A DNA stretch of 64,000 nt from Ascaphus truei (taxonomy: Eukaryota > Chordata > Amphibia > Anura > Ascaphidae): contig CM071568.1 in NCBI GenBank assembly GCA_036426205.1, positions 50,871,439 through 50,935,438 of the forward strand, read 5' to 3'. The notes under the pieces were generated by a model that did no database searches, had not been told where the DNA came from, and worked only from the letters and a program-made list of their open reading frames with translations. Position numbers and translations under genes: made by a program. The stretch's first letter is position 1, and the number at the start of each line of letters is the position of its first letter. Shown here one piece after another: positions 46,134-58,098 of this stretch.

Positions 46134-47793
46134 AGTAAGTCTTCCCTCATCTGCCCTAGCCATTGCCAAACCAATTGATTCCATAGTCAACTCTATCCTG
46201 TCTGCAGGCCATATCCCTAAGACCTGGGAAACTGCCAGGGTTGTCCCAATCTTCAAAAGTGGGGACAAAAACACTGTCTCAAACTACAGACCAATCTCAC
46301 TTCTCCCAATTCTATCCAAAGTCATGGAAAAATGTGTCCACTCCCAATTAAGCGACTACTACACCAAGACAAATTTCCCTAGCCAATTCCAATCTGGCTT
46401 TCGTCCCAAACACTCCACCGTAACTACCCTGCTAAAAGTTTGCAATGAAATCTAGTGTGGAATGGAACGGGGACAACTAATTGGTGCAGTATTCCTAGAT
46501 TTTGCAAAGGCTTTTGATACAGTTGATCATGTTATCCTGCTTAACAAACTCCAGAGCTCTGGAATAGGGAAGCATGCTTTAAACTGGTTTCAGTCCTACC
46601 TATCAGGAAGATCCCAACATGTGTCCATCTCTGGCTCTAACTCCAACCCCCTGGATATCACCTGTGGTGTCCCGCAAGGCTCTGTTCTGGGGCCCCTACT
46701 CTTCTCAGTGTTCATTAATGATCTTCCCACAGCTTGTAAGGAAGTCTCAATACACATGTATGCAGATGACACAATCCTATATGCACACAGCCATAGCCTC
46801 TCTGACCTTCAACACATACTTCAGTCTGACTTTTTGAGACTCGAAAACTGGATTTCCCAAAACAAACTGTTTTTAAACACTGACAAGACTGTAACAATGG
46901 TATTTGGGACCAAGACTAAATTCTTAAAGCGTCCAGCGACTGAGCTCCATATTAGAACCAACACTAACACCACCCTAACCCCTGTCACTAGTTTTAAATA
47001 CTTGGGCTTATGGTTTGACTCCCACTTAACATTCGGAATGCACATTGATATCCTGACAACCAAGACCTACTGTATGCCAAACTAGGGGTACTTTACAGGA
47101 ACAAATCCTCCCTAAGTCTCCTGGTCAGAAAGCGTATCGCACAGCAGATGCTAATGCCAATTATTGACTATGGAGACATAGTATATGGCACGGCACCTCA
47201 AACCCACCTTAGCAAACTTGACACCCTCTACAATTCAATTTGTCATTTTGTTCTCCAATGCAACTACAATACACATCACTGCGAAATGCTCAAAGAACTA
47301 GATTGGTCATCACTAGAAGCAAAGTTCACCTTTCCTGTCTTGCCTTTAAATTCTTTATGGGCCAGCTACCTGAACAAGCTCCTCACCCCTACCACATGCA
47401 GCACTTATCACCTGATGTCAGACTCCAAAAGACTGTTCATGGTCCCAAGGCTCAACAAAGTATCCGGCCGTTCCTCCTTCTCCTTCCGTGCACCCCAAAA
47501 CTGGAACAACCTACAGTACCAGAGACTCTCACATCCACCACCAGTTTAAGTTCTTTCAAATATAAGGCTGTCTCACATTTTAATCTGGTCTAACTGTTTC
47601 ATTCGCCCATAATATATATTTTCTTTAACGGTGCATGCAATGTCTTGTATATAATGTATACCTTGTTCATTTATGTAACTGTATTTGTAACCATGTATTA
47701 TTTGTCTTAACTCTGTGCCCAGGACATACTTGAAAACGAGAGGTAACTCTCAATGTATTACTTCCTGGTAAAATATTTTATAAATAAATCTGT
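46134..47793 (+). pseudogene. Jockey-superfamily LINE reverse transcriptase, 5'-truncated
   Basis: Translation from ~46190 gives HIPKTWETARVVPIFKSGD, NYRPISLLPILSKVMEKC, FPSQFQSGFRPKHST, then one in-frame TAG (46454-46456), followed by 46462-47085 with VFLDFAKAFDTVDH (catalytic Asp), GVPQGSVLGPLLFSVFINDLP and MYADDT (YADD box). A frameshift near 47070 leads to LMPIIDYGDIVYGTA...FRAPQNWN. The 3' tail (about 47690-47793) contains 'gcccaggacatacttgaaaa' and ATAAATAAA and matches 28425-28527. RT motifs are intact; only about two lesions are evident, so it is a fairly recent copy. The EN domain and ORF1 are missing. CR1/L2/Rex1-range clade; exact clade undecided. Confidence 0.85.
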
Positions 47794-48479
47794 ACTGGCA
47801 AATAAAAGACCAAAAAATGCGGAAAAAAATCTAGGAACAAGCCCATTTTCAGGTGGAAACAAACCCTGAAATGCCTTTCAAGCAGAAGCAGCTGTATTTT
47901 CATTGAACGAACCATAGTTTGGGAAGCTTTTCTGCATGTGTCTATTTGACGGCATAATGTGCTCGTAAGCAGCTTAAGCAGGATTCATAAAAGAGCAAAG
48001 CATTAATTTTTAAAGCAGCAAATGCGGATGGAAAGAAGCACTGCCACATGATGATAATGAGGGTGGATATTGTCAAGTCGGCTGAGGAAAAGGAAAAAGA
48101 CGAGCTTTGAAATCTGAACATTTATAAAACAATAACCAGATATTCACATAATAATGAGCCTGGACAGCACGGAAAAGAAATGGCAAGCAGGCAGCAAACC
48201 TCTGATGCAGGCTGATAAATTCGGAGACAAACACCCAGAAGCTATTGGATATAATTTATTTTGTAAACAAAAAAAAGGTTATGAACAGTGTAAAAGGAAA
48301 AACTACATTCATCTTTTTTCCCATGTAAGATGAAACAGATGTATCCCTCTACCACTGAAGAGGCTTCACTACCTTTACTACCAGGGTGACGGGCAGTGAA
48401 GTGGTCATGTTCTGTCCTGGGCTTCCTGCGGCTCGGTGTGCTTTGTCAGGCAGTTTAACTCATCCCCTGTCATGCAGAT
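47794..48479. other. Unassigned DNA
   Basis: No supported feature. Confidence 0.4.
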
Positions 48480-49175
48480 GTAGCCTAGTCCTCCAGCTAC
48501 TGTCTTTCTTTTGGCCCTGACAGTGTAAGTCCTATTAGGCACAGGCATTGTGAGGGATAAGCTCTCTAATGAAGGCCTAGCCTATTGTTGCAGCCTGGAT
48601 GCATTGTTACTGTATCCAGGGGGGGGCTCACAACAACCTGAGTGTGTCACCCTTGGGGAGGATACTGGCTAGGTCACATGCACAAAATGTGATGCCTGTC
48701 AGTATCGGACCTGTCCTGTTATGGGGCAGGGTTACAAGCCACTTCCCTTGGGTACATAAGCTGACACACTCCCAGTAGTCAGGGCTCTCTCCCCTCCCCC
48801 TGTAGAGTGGGAGCATCTTACCCTTTATCCCATTAGGGGGTAAAGGAGGAGCTGGGGAGGGGCCTACCGGGCCTCAAGCCTTGTGGGTGCTGCTCCAGGG
48901 AATGTGCCTGCTGTGAATACCATACTACTGTAAATAAAGACTCCGTTGAACTATCCTTTGTGGCTATCTGTCTGGGCGATTATCTGAGTTGCCAGTGGGG
49001 ACAATCCTGGCTGCACCAGGATCCTCACCGGCTGGAGGTGCTGTACTATGGAAGATCATCTTTGAGAACCTGTCCTGATGCCTCCCCACAACACTGCGGA
49101 GTTCGCAAGGCCTCCAGTTCCACCTTATAGGTATGCACCGCACCAGAACACACCAGTAGTGACACAATCTCCCTT
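48480..49175 (+). repeat. Possible LTR-like or unclassified repeat
   Basis: GC-rich block starting TGTAGCCTAG with a TATA-like 'ggtacataagc' (48748-48758) and an AATAAA signal at 48932, then GC-rich sequence ending near 'cacaccagtagtgacacaat'. Promoter-like and polyadenylation signals ~180 bp apart suit an LTR, but no terminal duplication was located. Confidence 0.3.
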
Positions 49176-49309
49176 AGGGTGGGGGGAACGGGTGCTAAAC
49201 AAAGATGGAGTTTTCTTAGAATTTCTGATTAACTTTATTCACAGGAAGTGAAAACGTTTGGGAATACATAATATAAGGCGTAGTTGAAAAAAAAAATGAT
49301 GACATTACT

Positions 49310-49650
49310 AGAGATGGGCGGATTTGGATCTACTGCGGATTGGCCGGTTCTTTTTGGTCTGCGGATTTCTGCGGATCATTCTCAAAAACGGTGATTCGCC
49401 TTTTTGCGGATTTTTATTTATCCGTCCGCGGATTCCGCAAGACGCTGACGGATTTTAAGAATCCAATCTACGCATTCAGCAATCCGCACACTAATGATCA
49501 AATCCATGGATTGAATTCTTAATTCGCGAAATCCGCGGATGGATTGTTAAAATCTACCCTGCGGATTGTATCCAATGGTGGTTTTAAATGAATCTGCCCA
49601 GATTGACACTCTAACAATCCGTCAGCGGATTTGAAAACGGCAGAACGGAT
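49310..49650. repeat. Repeat dense in GCGGATT / AATCCGC words
   Basis: Begins 'tagagatgggcggatttgga'. At least a dozen variants of tgCGGATTt or its complement occur in both orientations over 340 bases, giving much internal self-complementarity. A relative starting 'tagagatgggcgaac' is at 53031. Confidence 0.6.
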
Positions 49651-49699
49651 GTTGAATGGCAAATTTGGAAATATCCGGGAAACTGATTTCGACTGGTTT

Positions 49700-51000
49700 G
49701 CCCATTTACAGCAACCACAAGGGGAGACAAGGAAGATGACAGCAAGATCTGAAGAGTACGAACTGCAAGGCTGGCCATGAGGGGAACAGGCCAGGACTAA
49801 ATCAAGTGCAGTGAGGGAGGAAAAAAACAAAACCCCAGGGGTCTGGGGAAGGGTAGTTGCTGATGGCAACAGGCAGATGAACAGCTCTAGTAGTAGCAGA
49901 GGAGACAGAGCAGGAGTGGGACTGAAGCAAAGGACTACTAAGCAACAGGAGGAGCAAAAACCACAGAGCTGGAGGCAGCACAAGTAATGGCACTGAATTT
50001 CTTTAACATTAGGGAGAAGCTGTTCTGACCACATCTTAGAAAGATTTATACAATATTTATGGGCAGAAAGGGGAAGATGCTTTCTCGAATAATATTTCTT
50101 AAAAAAAAATTAAGTGAAACTATGAGTCTCTCAATAATAAAGCAGAGGTTCTCTGGATTGTAAATTAAAACATAGCGGGACTCTTCCCACTACTGGTTTA
50201 GATGTGCAAGATTAAAAATAAATACATCTACTGGAGTTCTATAATAGGCTGCACAGAAGTGCCAGAGTGAAGCAGTAACCGTGTTCTAATTACGAGAGTG
50301 ACAACAGTGAATGCATTGTTGATAAAGCAGTTCCTCTGTTACCAGCATACAGTACATGAAAAATAAGACAAAAAGCAGCTTCTGGAAATGCCTGAATTTT
50401 TAAAGAATGTTCGCATTTGCACCTGTGGCATGTCTTTGATCTACTGAATGTATGTTTGTTAACTAGTACTGTACATCTATATGCATTTCGAACCAGTAAG
50501 GAAGATGTTTAAACTTAAAGGTTAGGAACAAGTATCTGTCCGGAAAGAATTGTGGGTCCTATGGAACATATTGCAGGCTTCTCAATCCTGATGCTGCTTC
50601 CTGCTCAGTTAGTACCAGCAGCATGTCAAGTGGAAATGTAAAATCACAGCATCTCCCGTTACTTGGCCTAAAGTTAGGTTTGGGAGTCTGCTCCACATGA
50701 GAGCATCAAGCTTTCTTTGTGTTGATTTGTTAAGCAGATTCCTTACAGTACCTTTGGGAAACTTCGTTAAATAGAGTCACATTGGGGTTATTTACTAATG
50801 TCTTCTTGCTCCAAATCTGGCACAAAACCTGCAGTACAGAATTTTCCCATGATGTTTCTTTTATGTGTAGCGCTGCTTCCCCCTTCCCTCCCCCCTCCCC
50901 CCCCGGGAGATTTGCTCTTTCTACAGGTGTCTGTTGGTGCAAGTACCTGTTGGTGTCCAGGAGATGCTGAGGTTCCACGATGGTGTGGGGAAACAGGGCA
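49700..51000. other. Unassigned DNA
   Basis: Minus-strand Ser/Leu-rich frames at 49519-50034 have no recognisable domain. Confidence 0.4.
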
Positions 51001-51019
51001 GGCTTTAGTTGTGGCTTCA

Positions 51020-51572
51020 TGGTTCTCTCTCTTTGTGCTGCGCCTCCATCTACCACAGGCTTCAGGAGTGCTGGATGCAGTCCCTATGATAGAGCACTGT
51101 CATCCTCTCCCTGAGTAACTGCACCCTCAGGCCAGAGTATATTGAACAGGAGTCTTTATTGGCATTCACTGCAGTCAGTACATACAGCGAATACTCTTTG
51201 GATCCCATGCTTCTGGATGGTCTCTGGGTCAGATATGTCCTTAAGCCTTATCACAGTCCCCTAGTGTGACTGTTCGTATTATCCCACCCCGCAGGGTGAG
51301 ATGGCACACTTCCCTCACTTGTGCTCTCTCTGCTGGCAGACTACAACTCCCTAAATGTAGGCGTGCTTCTTCCTTAGTGCAGAAGGGGAGGGGGACAAGG
51401 TCTGCACCGGGATTGGGCAACACACAGACCCTGTCCCACCTCCACTCCTGCCACTCAAGTAAGCTGCAGAGAGGGGGTGGGGGGGTAAATCCATGATGGG
51501 CCTGACACTACCTGCACCTACCAGGATTTATATGCCAGGGAGGGCAGACGTATAGCCAGGACCAGCCATGGT
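51020..51572 (-). repeat. Relative of the 2.8-5.3 kb GC-rich repeat
   Basis: The end 51479-51572 matches 5168-5262 ('cctgacactacctgc', 'gccagggagggcagac'). The rest is GC-rich and non-coding. Confidence 0.45.
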
Positions 51573-53030
51573 TTATTGAATCTACTTCTGCAGATTGATT
51601 ATACCACCGACGACATTTTTTTGAGAGGTAGAAGTTTTTAAAAATAACCATTTTAAACATGTTTTGTCTTTGGACACATTGTAATCTATAGGAAAGTGTG
51701 CAATCAGCCAACTTGTGAAAGAAGTGACTGGGTGGTTGGCGAAACTAAAAGTCACACACAACAATGAAATCAGGGACAGTGGTACTTCATAACTTGGAAG
51801 GGAGTCAGAATGCATGGTATTTTAATTTGGAGCTTCTACATTACGTTTTATGAATATCTTCACAGATTGCTTAAGCAGAAATCTTTAGATAAAACAGGTG
51901 TCATATTTGGTACAATTGAGAAAAATTTTTTTAAGTGAAAATAACATTGGTAACTACACTGGATATTTCTCAACGTGACACACTGAGTGCTTATTTGTGT
52001 GTCATTTCCCAGAATCCCTGGCTGTAGTGGAATCATTGTATGCTAAAAGATAATAGGGAAAGGCAGGTTTGTGGATCTGTTTGAGACATGGGAATGTGCT
52101 CATGAGTGTTATTTTTATTTGCTATAGAAAATTATTGACATTTTGAGCTAATTGTGAAGTCTGTGTGAGTTGTTGTGAATTGAATGCTTGAGCTTTGGCA
52201 CACAGTGCATCTATGTTTAGAAGGTACCTGTATTTCAGCACTTCAAAGGAAAGCATTATCTTTCCAATTAATTTACTCTGTTCAATTAACATTTTTTTCT
52301 CCAGGCATAAAAAGTCTGAACTAAGGAGCTTTTCAAGGCCTGGTCTTTAGTGCTTTAAGTGAGATAGTAAATACTTGATAGAGAATTGTCTCTTGAGGGT
52401 TACCAGCTTTGAGGCTCTTGTATTGATACTTTCATAAAGCCTTTGAACACAGTGCTTGCAACTCCCAGGTAATTTTACAAACAAGAATTAGCTCACATTT
52501 TACAAATTGCAGTCAAAGCTTGTATTCTCATTTTGGTTTGAGTTTTATTTAATAAACTATGCCAGGGAAGTTCTGATTGCCATTCCCTTTAAATCCTACT
52601 TTGTTTCAATGTGTGGTTTACTACATTTATGTTATGTAAAGTTATGTACACAGCATATCTTCAATATGTTACACAATTAGAAATATGATGCCTTTAGTTT
52701 TCTTGTATCAGATATTTCAGCATGTTTTCCAACTCGCCCCATTTATTGTTGAGACGCCATGATTTGTAGCTGAAAATTTTATAATGTTGTTTGCTGTCTC
52801 CCTGAAAATACATTTTCAACTTGATGCAAGTCCAAAGAAGTTTTGGAAAACTCCAACATTTTCATCCCAAATCTAACTCAAATGATTTTCCAAATGTGAG
52901 TCAGTATGATTACCAGGAAGAGTCTGTTGCGGTTACGATGATCATTCTATGTGTTTGGTCTTGAATAATTCAAGTAAAATTACTTTTTTTAATGGATCAG
53001 GCTCACCTTAATAGGGCCATATATTTAGAG
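51573..53030. other. Unassigned AT-rich DNA
   Basis: No supported feature. Confidence 0.4.
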
Positions 53031-53150
53031 ATGGGCGAACTGCTCCAAATCCGTTTCCGCAGATCTTTTAGACCAAATCCATCACCCACACCAACATTCA
53101 TCTGCGAATTGGGTAATAAAAAAAACCGAGCGGATTAAGTTAGGGAGACA
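53031..53150. repeat. Fragment of the AGAGATGGGCG repeat family
   Basis: 'tagagatgggcgaactgctc' followed by 'aaatccgtttccgcagatc'; related to 49310. The far end was not identified. Confidence 0.45.
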
Positions 53151-53739
53151 TGCTTGTGGTGAAAAAGGAGCGCCCCTGGGAGATGGCCATGCAAAGTATA
53201 TTTAAATGAGTCCCATTCCACCTTTCCTAAAAGTATTTCCATGCTAACTTTATAGATTTGACAAGCCAAAGGCACTGAATGACTGACATGTTGTACTGGT
53301 ATAACATTTCAATATACTTTGCATAACAATATCTCCCAGGGTACCTCAGGTGCACACGATTTTTAGCACAGGCATCTCTCCCTAATTTATTTGGAGGGAA
53401 GTTTGAAGGGATATATAAAGTGCTTCAGACTAGTAAAATAGCTATTCTCCCTCTCACTCTCTATCCTCGGATTAATCAAAGTGCAGATTAACAATCAAGG
53501 CAACAGATTTTGTATTGCTCTCTATCAAAACGGTGGATTTTCCTTTTTCAGACTGTTTGCGACTGTTCCAGGGACCGAAGGAACCAGCCTATCTGAGGCA
53601 CATCCTAATCCACAAAAAAAAATATCTTCTATATATTTGGCACCAATTTCTTAGTCAGAAGTGAGTTGTAGACAAATGGGACTCATTGGTAAGATTAATG
53701 AACATACAATCCCAGCAAGATCTAACACCAGAACACACA

Positions 53740-53832
53740 CACACTCTCTCTTCTCTTCTCTCTCTTCTCTCTCTTCTCTCTCTTCTCTCTCTTCTCTTCT
53801 CTCTCTTCTCTCTCTTCTCTTTCTCCTCTTCT

Positions 53833-53886
<54 letters not shown>
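53740..53886. repeat. (TCTCT)n/(CT)n microsatellite
   Basis: Pyrimidine-only tract; open frames on both strands across it are artefacts. Confidence 0.95.
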
Positions 53887-53887
53887 A

Positions 53888-54072
53888 TAAAAAGATCACT
53901 TGTGAGCACATTCACATGTCTTAGACAGGTCTGCAACCCTGCCTTTCACCATTATCACCAAGCATACAGTGGCTCCACTGCAGCAAGGGATTCTGGGAAA
54001 ACACATGCAAATGAGCACACCGTGTCACCTTTTGCCTGAAAACCATTTTACATTACATGGAACCCATATATA
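53888..54072. repeat. Interspersed repeat, uninterrupted copy (empty site)
   Basis: 'aaaagatcacttgtgagcac...ttagacaggtctgc...cctttcaccattatcacc...gcaagggattctgggaaaa...caaatgagcacac...'. The same repeat is split at 57031-57068 and 58489-58618. Copy 5 of the LTR-like family begins at its right end, in TATA. Confidence 0.85.
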
Positions 54073-55190
54073 TGTAGCCAGGTTCCCCTCTGTCTCTCTG
54101 GTTCCTTGTTTCCCCCTCGGTACCTCCGCTTCTGTGGGGGGTGGGGGGGGACGGGTTTGCCAGCGGCTCCCTCTGCAGGGTGCCTCCATTATGTGGTGCG
54201 AGCGAGTCGTGCATGTGCAAATAGACCTGCAGCGGCCATTATACACTTGCGCATGCGCAGTGAGTTAGGCACACGCGGCGGCACTAGGGAAAAGGCTCTG
54301 CGGGGACTACAGCCCCCAGCATGCATAGGGACATGCAGTCACATGGGCGCAACAGGCCAATAGGGCTGCCAGGATCACAGGCAGCTAGGAGAGTTTTGGC
54401 GTGCTCAGAGCTAGCAGGTAGTCGGTGCTGGGACACAGGTAGGGGAGGGTGTATGTGCAGGGCATTTGTGGCCCCTGGACTAGGCCTGAGACTCCCCAAT
54501 AGGCCCCAGCTAGGCCCCGACTCCCATATTAGTATTGTGGCAGCTACAGGGACAGGCCCATTAGGTAGGGACACGGCCCCTTTAGCTGATTAGATGCAGG
54601 GACAAAGCTACATCGCTGCATAGCCTGTGGAGAGTGGTCTGGGCTCAGATCACTTGGCAAGATACTAAGACTGTCTGTAAGTGGGACACTTCAGCTGGAT
54701 ACCACACATGCGGAGGAGGACTCATCACAGAAGCAGTAGCATCATTGGATCAGCGGATCCTGTGCCGTTACCAAGCAGTGCGCCCGGGTACTGGAGCACC
54801 CGGCAGGTACCTATATCCTTAAGTGCACCAACAAAGTACACACAGCATAGTGGCAGCGCTGACCACACACAAGGGTGGGGTTGGTATTCTCATGGACACC
54901 AGGTGGTTGGGTGCCCGAGGGCCCATAAGGTACTGTGGATACGGTGTGGGTTATACGGTGGAGGGGTAAGGCCCTGCGAGGCTGAAGGGGTAGCTGTAAC
55001 CAGTAGTATTATTATCATCCGCTTAGCACTGCCTATTTACAGTTCTCTAGTAAAGGTTATCATTATCATATATTGTGTGTGGATATCAGGGTTGTGGTTC
55101 CTGTGAGGTGCTCCTCCCACTATGTTGGGATCCCTCCCAGGTGGAGGCGCTGTACCAAGTTGTATTGTTGTATCACGGGGAGCGGAGAGA
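54073..55190 (+). mobile_element. Solo-LTR-like repeat, TG...CA family, copy 5
   Basis: Begins TGTAGCCAGGTTCCC after TATA. Contains 'cttgcgcatgcgcagtgagt', 'gcacccggcaggtacc', 'gatacggtgtgggttatacg' and 'gggatccctcccaggtggag' in family order. The GGCTACA end is not found: near 55195 the sequence passes into the CCCGG-motif repeat, so the right end is disrupted. Confidence 0.65.
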
Positions 55191-55196
55191 CGGGGG

Positions 55197-55250
55197 GGCG
55201 GGAAAATTACATCCCGGGCAACGCCGGGTAGATCACCTATATATATATGC
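55197..55250 (-). repeat. CCCGGGCAACGCCGGG motif, inverted relative of 1049-1737
   Basis: 'ttacatcccgggcaacgccg' followed by 'atatgctagta', the complement of the left end of the 1 kb repeat. Confidence 0.6.
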
Positions 55251-55265
55251 TAGTAGTATATATAT

Positions 55266-55272
55266 ATAGGAT

Positions 55273-55312
<40 letters not shown>

Positions 55313-55317
55313 ATCCC
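55266..55317. repeat. AT palindrome with GGATGG/CCATCC caps
   Basis: 'ggatgg', (AT)n and 'ccatcc' form a perfect cruciform-capable inverted repeat. Confidence 0.8.
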
Positions 55318-55619
55318 TCTTTCCCCCTAGGGTGAATGAAGTCTACGGGTGCTGGCTTTACTGTGGCTAACGGAGATCCCAAACCTCCGCCATGGGGAGC
55401 CGGACCCCCCCCTCTTTCTCTGTCCCCCCCCCCTCTTTGTCTGCTCCCTATGGAGTCATATAAATAAAACCTGAACACCAATACTTAGCTCCTGGATGCT
55501 GTGAATGTCTTAAATCAAAAATAGTGGTCCTTCTGGGGATTGCATAGTAATTGCAGCAAGTAGAACAGTCTCTCAACAATAAAAGTCCATAGTATGGCAA
55601 CTGGAGGCGTCCGTCTGTA

Positions 55620-55661
55620 CCACTAACGCATTTCGCCCTGCTGGGCTTCTTCCCTGAGTGG
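55620..55661 (-). ncRNA. Degenerate hammerhead-ribozyme-like motif
   Basis: Minus strand: helix I CCACT/AGTGG (55661-55657 with 55624-55620, five pairs); helix II GCCC/GGGC (four pairs, AGCA loop); GAAA at 55634-55631; GTT triplet. The first core strand reads CAGGGAAGA rather than CTGANGA, two bases too long, so it is probably inactive. Confidence 0.45.
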
Positions 55662-56150
55662 GGACATCAGTCACAGGATACCTACACATTACTTGTTTGC
55701 TCCATTAAGCCTGTGTTTACTGCTTTCATTAGCGTTTGGGCTCATTATAGCTCTTTATTTAGGGTAGTGGTAACTTCTGCAACTTTTAGTTCGTTGGGGG
55801 CCACTGTAATCACTCTCTGTAAGGTGGATTTTCCCCTTGCATTTGCTTTGCACATATACAGGGCTTATTGCTATTCTACTGTTTCTTTATGTGCTCCTAG
55901 GGATTGTGATAACATCATGTTCATCGGTATAGGGACACAAAGGAGGGTGCAGTATTTACCTTATTGTTTATGACCGGCCGGTCTAAGGTTACTTTGGGTA
56001 CTTTGTCCCCAGAATTATCCTTATATTGAGGTCTGCATCCCCAGTCTGTTTTCCCTTATCTATGTGCTTCAGTTCTCTTCATATCATTTTTTGGTCCGTC
56101 ATTACATGCTGTTGGCTTCAGGAGGTTTTTTCCAGTGTGCTTTCGTGTAT

Positions 56151-56424
56151 CGCAGACAGTAGGGGTTGTGATTAAGCTAAAATTCTTTATTAAATGAACT
56201 AGTCCCAGGAAAAAAAAAAAAAACACTCCTAGGACAACAATGTGAAATAAATACATAAAAAAAAAAAAAACACTCCTAGGACAACAATGTGAAATAAATA
56301 CATAAATGGTAATTAAAAGTATGTATTTATTTCACATTGTTGTCCTAGGAGTGTTTTTTTTTTTTTCCTGGGACTAGTTAATTTAATAAAGAATTTTAGC
56401 TTAATCACAACCCCTACTGTCTGC
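56151..56424. repeat. Palindrome with one arm partly duplicated
   Basis: The left arm 56151-56256 and right arm 56321-56424 are inverted copies with ~98% identity ('gtaggggttgtgattaagct' ... 'ggacaacaatgtgaaataaa'). The inner 46 bases of the left arm (56211-56256) are tandemly duplicated at 56257-56303. Confidence 0.85.
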
Positions 56425-57030
56425 GCTTCTCACTTTTTTCTTTCTTGTTGTTACACCCACACTAGGGACTGGGGGTTCCCTATCATCAGAAGCTGCACCC
56501 ACCATCGGGTTGTGATTACTTTAATTCCTTTTAGTTTAATGTAACATCAGCTAACACTCATTTGCACCGGACTGGTTCATGTCACATGCCTTTTTTTGTT
56601 TTTGTTTTTATTTTTATTTTTGTGATTTTTTCCATTTTATTTTGCTCCAGTGCCCATATTCAAATAACAACCCATTCGGCGCTTTTATACTTTTTTTTTT
56701 CTTTTTTTTCTTGTTGCTTTCGTGTATGTTATTTTAGTTTTTTTGTTGTGTTAGATGTGTTTAAATAAAAGTATGTTACTTTGATTTCTCAATTGCATCT
56801 TTTGTTAGATTATTTATAAGATATATCCGAGTGCTTTTACAGGGGTTTCTTTGTCTTTTTGTGTTTTATATTTATCTCTCCCCTTAGCACCGTCCGTTCC
56901 AAAAATAAAATAAAAATTGGGACATTATCTGGCTTAGGATATCTTCGATTGTAAAATGGTTGTTTTGATTGTGGTATTTCTTTGTGTGTGTCTCTGTCAT
57001 ATATATATATATATATATATAAAATCAAAT

Positions 57031-57068
57031 AAAAAGATCACTTGTGAGCACATTCACATGTCTTAGAC
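57031..57068. repeat. Left half of a split interspersed repeat
   Basis: Identical over 'aaaagatcacttgtgagcac' and 'attcacatgtcttagac' to 53889-53926; homology stops at 57068/57069, the junction of the PLE insertion. Confidence 0.85.
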
Positions 57069-58020
57069 TATGTCAATGGCCATTCTTTATTACTAACTAT
57101 AGCGAACAAGCGAACACTATTAAAGCAATAATACGCAAACACTGGGCCACATTATCCTTAGATCCGTTATTGAACAAAATGGTCTGTGTGGGACCCAAAA
57201 TAGTGTTTCGCAGAGCAGCTACATTAGGGAATCTTTTATCACCTAGTATGCTGAAAACAACAAACAATAATAAAAATAAGCTGTCTTTTTTTCCGAAATT
57301 AATCGGATCATTTAAATGCGGACACTGTAAGATTTGTCCTAAGATGATGAAAACCACGCATTTCTCTAACAAAGATGAAACACGTAGATTCCATATAAAA
57401 ACGTTTGTCATGTCAGACGAACTTTGTTGTATACTTGTTACAATGCGGATGTAAAAAACAATATGTGGGGCTAACAAGTAGAGCCCTAAAAATCCGCATT
57501 TTAGAACACTTAAGGTTAATTACAAACAAAGACATGACACATCCGGTACCAATACACTTTAACAACTGTCCGTTGGGTTCTGTAGAACATTTCCAATGTT
57601 GCGCAATAGAACACATAGCCATACCCCCTCGGGGAGGTGATAGAACTAAGCTTTTACACCAACGAGAGGCGCATTGGATACATACATTAAACACGCTACA
57701 ACCCAACGGACTTAATGTGGATTGGGATCTGCGATGTTTTCTTTAGACCATTTAGATTTAGAATGTTAACATATATTTGTCCTCCCAACAATAGAGTGTA
57801 CAGTGTGTTAACTTAACATTGGTATTATCTTCCGTTCTGTTTCTTTCTTCATAACCCCCCCCCACCCATTTCCCCCCCCCTCCCCTCCTCCTCCCCCCCT
57901 CCCCCTCTTTTTCCTCTCCTTTTTCTCCCTTTATTTCCTTGCCGAACAGCATATGCATTAAATAGTTATGGCATATATTAATGATAAGGAAGTCCATTCA
58001 TTTATATGTATATTAACATG

Positions 58021-58098
58021 GACTTGTAGCAGTTTTGGCCTAAACAATAGGAATTTAGGGACTTGTAGCAGTTTTGGCCTAAACAATAGGAATTTAGG
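58021..58098. repeat. Perfect 39 bp tandem duplication
   Basis: 'gacttgtagcagttttggcc...' occurs twice with no differences (58021-58059, 58060-58098), inside the 3' region of the PLE. Confidence 0.95.

Noticed and set aside
49519..50034. 171 residue Leu/Ser/Cys-rich minus-strand frame as a membrane protein
   Set aside because: Hydrophobicity follows from pyrimidine-rich codons; no homology recognised and part of it overlaps the GCGGATT repeat.
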